13,590 nucleotides of DNA. Origin: Planctomycetota bacterium. GTDB taxonomy: Bacteria > Planctomycetota > Brocadiia > JAJRTI01. The DNA is taken from positions 1 through 13,590 of the forward strand of contig JAJRTI010000544.1 in assembly GCA_024278415.1 (NCBI GenBank), in the 5' to 3' direction. The notes under the pieces are model-generated. The model worked only from the letters and a program-made list of their open reading frames with translations, ran no database searches and had not been told where the DNA came from. This document shows, piece after piece, positions 7,967 through 13,590 of this stretch (its first letter is position 1; the number at the start of each line of letters is the position of its first letter). The translations under genes were made by a program, and so were the position numbers.

Positions 7967-8737
7967 ATGGTAATGCCCTATCACGTCTGTGGCGCCTTGC
8001 GACGGGCGATGTGTCTGGTGATGTGCATCAGTACCGCTGCTGTTGCGGCCAGCTACTCGGCCGCACAGTACGGCGGAAGCGGGAGTCGCGATCCCGCCAG
8101 AGGAAGTATCGGCGGCTTCCCAACGCAGTTCCCGCCGTCCATAGCCCCCAACCGACGAGCGGTATGTAGCTATTCATACCAGAATGGGTCAGGCTCTTGC
8201 CACGCGAGTTGCGAGGTCTTCAACGCTCGACAATTTGGCGAACAGTATCCCAACTCGGCGTCGAGTTCAGTGACAGCCCGCGCACAGGTCTCTGTGAGCG
8301 TGTCCAGACAATGGCAGCCCGATGAAGGCGGGGATGGCGGTCCTCCGATAGATGCGAGTGGATCTGCCAACGGAGGGGCAAACGCCTCGTGGGCCGTAAG
8401 CTGCGTCCAAGCGGCCGGGTGCGGCGCCACGGCGCTGGCTTCTGCCCAAGCGAGTACTCCCCTGCAGGCCGAGGGCCAGGCGAACTCTGCCGGTGCACCA
8501 TCGGGCGGCCACCGGACGGGCGGGTCTGTACCCATCGAAGATCCCGCCAAGTACGCCGACTCAGATGGCAGCACCGGCACGTTCAGTGTGTCTACAACCA
8601 TCTCCGGTGCCGCGACCATTCAGGTGACGGTGAGCGCCAATACGTTCGCGACGGCGAGCCGCACCTCCAACACTGCCCAAGCTACTTCGGATACGGGCCT
8701 GGCTGCCGCTGGTGCGTCGCTAAGTGTCAGTCTGTGA
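7967..8737 (+). CDS. Secreted Ser/Ala/Gly-rich paralog A with SRQWQPDEGGDGGPP motif, 256 aa
   Basis: GGAGG at 7954-7958 lies eight bases before ATG 7967. The in-frame GTG at 7961 is too close to it, so 7967 is chosen. Residues 1-28 form a signal peptide ending VAA, and the mature protein begins SYSAAQY. The mature chain is low in complexity (Ser, Ala, Gly, Thr), has cysteines at 67, 78, 82, 146 and 152, and contains SRQWQPDEGGDGGPP at 113-127. It ends in an alternating beta-like tail (residues ~206-256, FSVSTTISGAATIQVTV...SLSVSL). The next gene encodes a clear paralog sharing signal peptide, motif, tail and four of the cysteines. No known family is recognised. Secretion is well supported; a structural or surface role is inferred from composition and disulfide potential. 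An acidic, Gly-rich motif could bind metal, but nothing proves it. Confidence 0.8.
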   Translation: MVMPYHVCGALRRAMCLVMCISTAAVAASYSAAQYGGSGSRDPARGSIGGFPTQFPPSIAPNRRAVCSYSYQNGSGSCHASCEVFNARQFGEQYPNSASSSVTARAQVSVSVSRQWQPDEGGDGGPPIDASGSANGGANASWAVSCVQAAGCGATALASAQASTPLQAEGQANSAGAPSGGHRTGGSVPIEDPAKYADSDGSTGTFSVSTTISGAATIQVTVSANTFATASRTSNTAQATSDTGLAAAGASLSVSL

Positions 8738-8782
8738 CGCCGAGCGGCTCAACAAAGCCCCAAGGCGTGTTTTATAGTTTTA
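8737..8782 (+). terminator. Terminator-like or attenuator hairpin between the two paralogs
   Basis: ACGCC (8737-8741) pairs with GGCGT (8764-8768), and inside it GGCT (8746-8749) pairs with AGCC (8756-8759). The stem is followed by GTTTTATAGTTTTAG, a T-rich tail on an otherwise GC-rich background. The stem is short and interrupted by an internal loop, so it may be a leaky attenuator. The tail also contains TATAGT (8773-8778), which could be read as a -10 box, but no good -35 lies 17 bases upstream. Confidence 0.4.
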
Positions 8783-8814
8783 GCGCTTCTCTCGGAAAGC
8801 AAGGAGAATTGACA

Positions 8815-9564
8815 ATGAAGGTCATAATGTGCATCGCCGTCATGTCCATGGCTGTGCCGGCTTTCGCAGCAGGGTACTCCGACACACAGTACACGTGGAC
8901 TGGCACGCCGAAAAACAACAAGACTGTTACCGGTGGATGCCGCCCTCAGCCGCCGGCCGCCCAGCCGTGGGGGGACTACTACATTAGCTCGATGCGGTCA
9001 TGCAGCGGGGGCACCGGCTCCTGCGGTGCTACGGCCGAAGCCTTCAATCCGCCAATGTACGACCAAGGCGAAACCCAGTATCCGTCCATGCCCCTAAGCA
9101 GTGCGGCTGCCTCGGCTAGCACTTCCGGAACCGCCTCGAGACAGTGGCAGCCGAACGAAGGTGGCGACGGAGGACCGCCCACGGACGTAACCGCTTCCGC
9201 GACTGGGCAAGTGTACTGCCAATTCAGCGCAAGCCGCGGCCAGATGGCCGGATGCTCGGCCCGGGCCAGCTCCTCGGCCTCCGCCTCCAGTTCAGTGCAT
9301 GGCACTGGGTCAAACTCCGCGGTCGCACCGCATCCGAACGATCTCCAGCAGGCGGCCGTGTCGCATCCCGACGGGCCTCTTGGGCAAGGGTACAGTTGTT
9401 CAAGCGGCTTCTCCGTGTCAACCACGATCACCGGGGCCGCAACGGTATCCATCTCTGGTGGATGTACGGTGCAAGCCTTTGCAACGAGGACATCGAATGT
9501 TGCTGGACGGACCCATGACTCGGCGTACGGAAACGCTACTGCAAGCGTAACTCTCTCGCTGTGA
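8815..9564 (+). CDS. Secreted Ser/Ala/Gly-rich paralog B with SRQWQPNEGGDGGPP motif, 249 aa
   Basis: AAGGAG at 8801-8806 lies eight bases before the ATG. Residues 1-19 form a compact signal peptide ending AFA, with the mature start AGYSDTQY matching ASYSAAQY of the preceding gene. It shares with that gene the GSC segment followed by an E-(V/A)-F-N stretch, SRQWQP(D/N)EGGDGGPP (here 108-122), an AGC segment, and the tail FSVSTTI(S/T)GAAT...TSN...SLSL. Cysteines are at 42, 63, 70, 135, 147, 195 and 217. The last two are new relative to paralog A. Conserved codons differ mainly at third positions, so the duplication is old and the motif is kept by selection. It is probably co-transcribed with its partner, perhaps at a reduced level because of the intervening hairpin. 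No known family is recognised; it may form a heteromeric exported component with paralog A. Confidence 0.82.
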   Translation: MKVIMCIAVMSMAVPAFAAGYSDTQYTWTGTPKNNKTVTGGCRPQPPAAQPWGDYYISSMRSCSGGTGSCGATAEAFNPPMYDQGETQYPSMPLSSAAASASTSGTASRQWQPNEGGDGGPPTDVTASATGQVYCQFSASRGQMAGCSARASSSASASSSVHGTGSNSAVAPHPNDLQQAAVSHPDGPLGQGYSCSSGFSVSTTITGAATVSISGGCTVQAFATRTSNVAGRTHDSAYGNATASVTLSL

Positions 9565-9590
9565 AGGCACCTTCAGCTTTGAGGTCTCGC

Positions 9591-10619
9591 ATGCTTCGCG
9601 TTGTATCCTTCTGCCGTGCGGCTGTCAGCGTGGTCGCCATCCTGCTCTCGATGCCTCGCCCCGCGCTACCAGCCGAGGGGGTGCTGCAGGCACCATCGGT
9701 GGCGGCGATTTTGGATCGCGCACGGCCGGCTCTCCACCCGCCCAAGAGCTTGACCTGCCGGGCGGATGCAACGGTTGCGTTCGAGAAGCACGCACCTGTT
9801 GTGCTGCATCTGGCCTACAGCTTTTTGGCGCCTGATCACGCCAAACTGGTCGTGTTGAGCCGGCTGGCGCGGCCGACGGATATCGATTTCTTCGAGCACA
9901 AGGTGGGCATGGCCTATGTCCTCAACGGGCCGACGGCCGCGAGCTACCAGCCCTTCTTCATGAAGGGCAGCGTGGTGGACACGAAACTCCCAGAGAATGA
10001 GCCGACCGTCAGCGATGTCTATGGCACGGGCAACATGGCCAGCATCGCACCCTGGCTTGCGGGCATGCTCCACATCAGTCGTCGCGAGTACATCAAAGCC
10101 CGTTACCTGAGGTGCGAGGAGGTCAAGGGCGCAGAGGCACACGTAGTTGAGTTCACCTTTGATCAATCGGTCTATGCAATGATGGGGCATCGGATTGCCA
10201 GGTACGTCAAGTGGTTTAGCGTAGACAAAGGGGTGCCCATCCAGGCCGTGGCATACAACGAAAAAGGAGAGACGGTCGCCGAGACCGTGTACGAAGCCCT
10301 CAAGCAGGTTGCGCCTAGCAAGTGGGTGGCCCTGAGAACCCGCAAGACGATCCGCGAAGGCACGGTTGCGATCAGCCGAGACGTGACCGTCACGCGGAAG
10401 AGGGGCAAGCCAACGCCCGCCACTTGGGGCACACGTTTGGCCTTCCCAGCCCGCACGGTCGTCCACGAGTACGAATGGGTTGATGGCAGGGCGGCTCTGC
10501 CCAGCACTGTGGCCGTTTGGGACGACAGCGGCAACCTGGTCTTCCATGTGCGCTTCTTCGAGTACGTGCTAGACGCGGGGCTCTCGGAGAGCGAATTCGA
10601 GTACGAGCCGGTCCCCTGA
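9591..10619 (+). CDS. LolA-like periplasmic protein, 342 aa
   Basis: GAGG at 9581-9584 lies six bases before ATG 9591. An in-frame GTG at 9561 overlaps the previous stop as GTGA but has no ribosome site, so 9591 is preferred, though coupled initiation at 9561 is possible. Residues 1-28 form a signal peptide (MLRVVSFCRA, hydrophobic stretch, PALPA). The mature protein shows the half-barrel logic of LolA/LolB/RseB-like proteins: repeated strand pairs such as TCRADATVAFEKHAPVVLHLAYSF, then YVKWFSVDKGVPIQAVAYNEKGETVAETVYEAL with KWVALRTRKTI, and a final FEYVLDAGLSESEFEYEPVP resembling the family's usual end. LolA carries lipoproteins or hydrophobic ligands across the periplasm. Here it sits directly after the two secreted paralogs, so it may be a dedicated carrier for cluster products. 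Family assignment is by pattern only. Confidence 0.75.
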   Translation: MLRVVSFCRAAVSVVAILLSMPRPALPAEGVLQAPSVAAILDRARPALHPPKSLTCRADATVAFEKHAPVVLHLAYSFLAPDHAKLVVLSRLARPTDIDFFEHKVGMAYVLNGPTAASYQPFFMKGSVVDTKLPENEPTVSDVYGTGNMASIAPWLAGMLHISRREYIKARYLRCEEVKGAEAHVVEFTFDQSVYAMMGHRIARYVKWFSVDKGVPIQAVAYNEKGETVAETVYEALKQVAPSKWVALRTRKTIREGTVAISRDVTVTRKRGKPTPATWGTRLAFPARTVVHEYEWVDGRAALPSTVAVWDDSGNLVFHVRFFEYVLDAGLSESEFEYEPVP

Positions 10620-10623
10620 GGCC

Positions 10624-10643
10624 GGGGTGCGACGGTTCGCCCC
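10624..10643 (+). terminator. Weak hairpin after the LolA-like gene
   Basis: GGGG-TG-CGA pairs with TCG-CCCC (a two-base bulge on the 5' side, loop CGGT) five bases after the stop. There is no T-run; the sequence after it is the -35 box of the next promoter. It is at best a weak or factor-assisted end of the exported-protein cluster. Confidence 0.25.
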
Positions 10644-10672
10644 TTGACGTCGATGACCGCGCGTCGTAACCT
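10644..10672 (+). promoter_or_regulatory. Sigma70-like promoter for the diguanylate cyclase gene
   Basis: TTGACG (10644-10649, five of six consensus) and TAACCT (10667-10672) are separated by 17 bases. Initiation would be near 10679. This places the GTG at 10675 outside the transcript and supports a downstream start for the gene. The leader would be about 80 bases. Confidence 0.5.
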
Positions 10673-10758
10673 TTGTGGCCGTGGGGCGGCTACCCGACAC
10701 TGAAATCCTATTGCACCGCGATGCTCAGCACTCACTCACATTGTGGCAGGATCGTGCA

Positions 10759-12132
10759 TTGAGTGACCTCGACAAGACGAAATCGCAACTGATCGTGGAG
10801 ACGAAACAGCTCCGTGCGCGCGTGGCTGAACTGGAAGCGCAGGTGGGTGAGACTGGAGGTGGGGACGCGATGAACGCGGGCGTGGAGCAGCAGTATCACG
10901 TGCTCGGCGACACGCTGGGCGAAGGGCTGGCGATCCTCGATTCGGCAGGCAGCTTCACGTACGCAAATGACTGCTTGGGCGAGATGCTGGACTGCCAGCG
11001 AGGCGATCTCATCGGCGAGAGACTGCTTCACCTTTCGCCAAGCACGCAGCCCAACGGCCAGCCTTCCGTGGAGCAGTTCAAGGAGCAAGCCCGGGCGGCC
11101 TTGGAGGCTGGGCGGGCTGTGTTCGAGTGGCAGTTCCGCCGGCACGACGGCGTTCACGTGGACGCTGAGATCTCGCTGACTCCCATGGTCATGGCCGGAG
11201 AGCAGCGGCTCGTCGCAGTCGTGCGGGACGTGAGCGCGTACAAGCAAGTGCAGCGCGCGCTGGCGCAAGAGAAGGAGACCTTCCTGTCGGTCGTGCAGCA
11301 CGCGCCGTACGGCATCGCGCTCCTGGACGGCGAGCGCCTGGTCTATTTGAACCCCGCGGCTACGAAGATCCTGGGATACACGCTGCGCGAGATTCCGACC
11401 GTGGAAAAGGTCTTCCTGCATCTCTACCCAGACCCGGAGTATCGCGAGACCATGCGGCAGGAATGGATGAGGACGGTCGTGCCCGGCGCAGGAGACATCG
11501 GCCAAGAGGCCAGCGTGTGCTGCAAGGATGGGCGAACCAAGGAGATCGAGTTCCGCTCCAGCCGCTTGGGCAGCGGCCGCACCATCGTCATGATGTCCGA
11601 TATCACCCCCCGCAAGCGCGTCGAGGAGGCGCTGCGCCACATGTCGGTGGTGGACGACCTCACGTCGCTCTACAACCGACGCGGCTTCGTCACCCTGGCC
11701 GAGCAGCAACTCAAGCTCGCCCAGCGCGCACACCGCGCCCTGTCCCTGTTCTTCATCGACCTGGACAACATGAAGTGGATCAACGACACGCGCGGCCATC
11801 TGGAGGGCGACCAGGCGCTGGTGGAAGCCGCGGCCATCATCAAGGAGGCATTCCGAGAATCGGACCTCGCCGCCCGGCTCGGAGGAGACGAGTTCGTGGT
11901 GCTCGCGATCGACGCCACGGAAGAGAGTATTGCACAGTTGAACGCTCGTCTCGACGAACGCCTCGCCGCGCACAATCGCAGAGCCGACCGACCCTATGAG
12001 TTGTCGCTCAGCATAGGCGTGGCCCACTACGATGGAGTTACGCCACGCACCCTCGACGATTTGCTGGCCGAGGCCGATCGGGCCATGTACGAAAGCAAGA
12101 GCCGCAAGAGGGAAGCGGCCGCGGCAAAGTAG
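10759..12132 (+). CDS. PAS-PAS-GGDEF diguanylate cyclase, cytoplasmic, 457 aa
   Basis: The enzyme makes cyclic di-GMP from two GTP. In order: an N-terminal coiled coil (DKTKSQLIVETKQLRARVAELEAQ, residues 4-27) of the kind often opening bacterial PAS sensors; PAS 1 (~45-165, ending RDVSAYKQVQRALA); PAS 2 (~170-292, ending SDITPRKRVEEALR); and a GGDEF domain (~296-450). The GGDEF signature is intact (375-379), D334 in FFIDLDNMKW is a likely metal ligand, and DDLTSLYNRRGF opens the domain. RESD, five residues before GGDEF, fits the RxxD inhibitory site, so product inhibition is expected. No membrane segment is seen. TTG 10759 is chosen as start because AGGA (10748-10751) lies seven bases before it and it gives the usual DKTK opening. 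GTG 10675 lies inside or before the promoter; ATG 10870 would lose the coiled coil. The ligands sensed by the PAS domains are unknown. Confidence 0.93.
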   Translation: MSDLDKTKSQLIVETKQLRARVAELEAQVGETGGGDAMNAGVEQQYHVLGDTLGEGLAILDSAGSFTYANDCLGEMLDCQRGDLIGERLLHLSPSTQPNGQPSVEQFKEQARAALEAGRAVFEWQFRRHDGVHVDAEISLTPMVMAGEQRLVAVVRDVSAYKQVQRALAQEKETFLSVVQHAPYGIALLDGERLVYLNPAATKILGYTLREIPTVEKVFLHLYPDPEYRETMRQEWMRTVVPGAGDIGQEASVCCKDGRTKEIEFRSSRLGSGRTIVMMSDITPRKRVEEALRHMSVVDDLTSLYNRRGFVTLAEQQLKLAQRAHRALSLFFIDLDNMKWINDTRGHLEGDQALVEAAAIIKEAFRESDLAARLGGDEFVVLAIDATEESIAQLNARLDERLAAHNRRADRPYELSLSIGVAHYDGVTPRTLDDLLAEADRAMYESKSRKREAAAAK

Positions 12133-12142
12133 GGGCGCATCT

Positions 12143-12166
12143 GGGCCGATGCACAGGGCCCGGCCC
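12143..12166 (+). terminator. Possible GC hairpin after the cyclase gene
   Basis: GGGCCG (12143-12148) can pair with CGGCCC (12161-12166) around a 12-base loop, ten bases after the stop. No T-run follows. It may mark the end of the cyclase transcript or be a chance feature of GC-rich DNA. No clear promoter is seen between here and the next gene. Confidence 0.25.
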
Positions 12167-12201
12167 CCCGCAACAGAACACGAGCCACTCGGAGGTTTCG
12201 T

Positions 12202-13590
12202 ATGTACAGACTCATCCCCACCTCCTCCGCCATCGCCGTCTTGTGCCTGGCTCTGCTGCTCGAATCCGCCGGTGGCGCAGAGCCGAAGCCACCGGTTGCG
12301 CTCACCCAGGAAGCGTCGGTCGGCGTGGTGCTCATGAACGATGGCGCGTTCGCCTACTACAACCGGCGCAACCCCGCGCTCGATCCCGTCTTGGTGGCTC
12401 CCGATGGCGCGAAGGTCAAGGCCGAGCCCAAGATTCCCTTCGACATGCCGCGGCTCGACCGCTACCCGGCGCGTATGCTCATGGACCGCGACGGAGAGCT
12501 GCACGCGATCCTCACCCGCCGCCGCGGCAACGGCCGGCGCATCGGAGTGGACCGGTGCATCGACATCTACCACATCCGAACCGTCGACGGCCGGGCGCGC
12601 TGGACCGCACCCCAGCCCGCGTGGGAGGGCTACACCGGCGCGGTCATGATGTTCACGCAACTGAGCAGCGGCCGCCTCGTCGTGCCCTTCGCCGAGTGGA
12701 TCCCCAACCGGCCGATGAAGCCGCCCACCGGGCCGAACGTGACCACCGCGATCTACTCCGACGACGCCGGCGCGACGTGGCGCCAGTCGCCGGCCCAATT
12801 GACCGCGCCCTGCCACGAAGGCTACAACGGCAGCAACTACGGCGCGTGCGAGCCGTCGATCATCGAGTTGAAGGACGGCCGCGTCTGGATGCTCATGCGC
12901 ACGCAGACGGGCTTCCTCTACGAGTCGTGGTCGAGCGACGGCGTCCATTGGTCCGAGGCCAAGCCGTCGCGCTTTCGCTCGTCGAGCGGCCCGCCCGGCC
13001 TGCTGCGGCTGCGCGACGGCCGCATCGTGCTCTTCTGGAACCATTGCGAGATGCCGCCCCGCGTCGACGGCCAGGGCGTGTACGGAGGCCGCGACGCGCT
13101 GCACGCGGCCATTTCCGATGATGAGGGCAAGACTTGGCGCGGGTTCCGGGAGATCTACCGCGACCCCCACCGCAACGAGACGCCGCCCCGCCGCGGCGAC
13201 CGCGGCACCGCGTATCCGTTTCCATCGTTCGACAAGGACGGCCAGATCCTGGTCCTCACCGGACAGGGCCGGGGCCGGCGCACGTTCGTCAAGGTCGACC
13301 CCGACTGGCTTACCGCGACGCACGCGGCCGACGACTTCTCCGGCGGCCTAGACGCTTGGCACACGTTCAAGGCATTCGGCCCGGCCGTGCACTGGTGGCG
13401 AGACCGCACCGCGGGGCCGGTGCTGGCGGACCATCCGTCGAAGCCCGGGGCGAAGGTGCTCCACGTGCGCCGGCCCGACGAGAAGCCGGCCGATGGCGCG
13501 ACGTGGAACTTCCCCGCGTGCCGGCAGGGCACGCTCACCCTCCGCATCATGCTGAACCCAGGCGGCGCCGGCGGAAGCCTCGCACTCACC
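12202..13590 (+). CDS. Secreted BNR/sialidase-fold protein (exo-alpha-sialidase-like), 3' end outside window
   Basis: GGAGG at 12191-12195, six bases before the ATG, sets the start. The frame is open for 463 codons to the right edge. Residues 1-26 form a signal peptide (hydrophobic AIAVLCLALLLES, then GGA). Two canonical Asp boxes of the S-x-D-x-G-x-T-W type are visible, SDDAGATW at 186-193 and SDDEGKTW at 305-312, plus a degenerate SSDGVHW near 244. These mark the six-bladed sialidase propeller. RYPARM near residue 92 could hold the first triad Arg, but the full catalytic set cannot be assigned. From about residue 376 a second domain begins (DDFSGGLDAWHTF), like a concanavalin or LamG-type module. 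Many members of this superfamily are not true sialidases. It probably acts on glycans outside the cytoplasm, like the GH2-type gene at the other window edge. Confidence 0.85.
   Translation, partial: MYRLIPTSSAIAVLCLALLLESAGGAEPKPPVALTQEASVGVVLMNDGAFAYYNRRNPALDPVLVAPDGAKVKAEPKIPFDMPRLDRYPARMLMDRDGELHAILTRRRGNGRRIGVDRCIDIYHIRTVDGRARWTAPQPAWEGYTGAVMMFTQLSSGRLVVPFAEWIPNRPMKPPTGPNVTTAIYSDDAGATWRQSPAQLTAPCHEGYNGSNYGACEPSIIELKDGRVWMLMRTQTGFLYESWSSDGVHWSEAKPSRFRSSSGPPGLLRLRDGRIVLFWNHCEMPPRVDGQGVYGGRDALHAAISDDEGKTWRGFREIYRDPHRNETPPRRGDRGTAYPFPSFDKDGQILVLTGQGRGRRTFVKVDPDWLTATHAADDFSGGLDAWHTFKAFGPAVHWWRDRTAGPVLADHPSKPGAKVLHVRRPDEKPADGATWNFPACRQGTLTLRIMLNPGGAGGSLALT

Noticed and set aside
10675..10758. 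GTG 10675 as start of the diguanylate cyclase
   Set aside because: It overlaps the predicted initiation point of the promoter and has no ribosome site. TTG 10759 has AGGA at good spacing and the typical DKTK opening.
10732..13323. 863-codon open frame on the minus strand
   Set aside because: It is antisense to the diguanylate cyclase and sialidase-like genes, which have clear motifs. The frame is open only because of the high GC third positions; its translation is Arg/Ala/Val-rich with no domain.
1..13590. CRISPR arrays, tRNA/rRNA genes, transposases or integrases
   Set aside because: No spaced direct repeats, cloverleaf-like segments or recombinase motifs were noticed on either strand when read by eye.

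Overview
The window is a GC-rich bacterial chromosome segment with ten protein-coding genes, two of them cut by the window edges. No RNA gene, CRISPR array, insertion sequence or integrase was seen. Secreted glycan-active enzymes (a GH2-type glycosidase and a BNR/sialidase-fold protein) sit beside very large exported proteins of unknown function. One of these pairs galactose-binding-like modules with TPR-like helices and a 'GNW..YG' beta-sandwich module. This repertoire suggests a polysaccharide-degrading bacterium of the PVC or FCB-like environmental lineages (for example Planctomycetota, Lentisphaerota or Hydrogenedentota). That placement is an inference from gene style, not from a marker gene. 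Clear Shine-Dalgarno sequences and sigma70-like promoters are present.

Layout. (1) 1-2735, plus strand: the 3' part of a GH2-like glycosidase gene, a 93-residue membrane-anchored coiled-coil protein and a 414-residue secreted protein. Each gene overlaps the next, so they look like one translationally coupled operon. (2) 2781-3932, minus strand: a 383-residue membrane protein that appears to be two copies of [two TM helices + PH-like beta domain]. (3) 3933-4164: a divergent control region. It holds a candidate minus-strand promoter and, on the plus strand, a consensus -35 box separated from a TACACT -10 by a 19-nt spacer containing twelve consecutive Gs. (4) 4165-10619, plus strand: an apparent five-gene cluster of exported proteins. 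These are an 862-residue carbohydrate-binding/TPR-like protein, a 363-residue exported protein, two tandem paralogous Ser/Ala/Gly-rich proteins sharing SRQWQP(D/N)EGGDGGPP and several cysteines, and a LolA-like periplasmic protein. (5) 10644-12132: a separate promoter and a PAS-PAS-GGDEF diguanylate cyclase with an intact active site and an intact inhibitory I-site. (6) 12202-end: the 5' part of a secreted BNR/sialidase-fold gene.

The most interesting reading is that region 4 is an uncharacterised export or surface-display locus. Its promoter resembles phase-variable promoters whose strength depends on a homopolymer between -35 and -10, such as neisserial porA. The two small paralogs would be the exported or structural components, the LolA-like protein a periplasmic carrier, and the large protein a glycan- or protein-binding scaffold. 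The c-di-GMP enzyme next door would fit control of a surface or matrix trait, but only adjacency supports that link. Joint function is inference; the paralogy, the promoter geometry and the gene order are visible directly.
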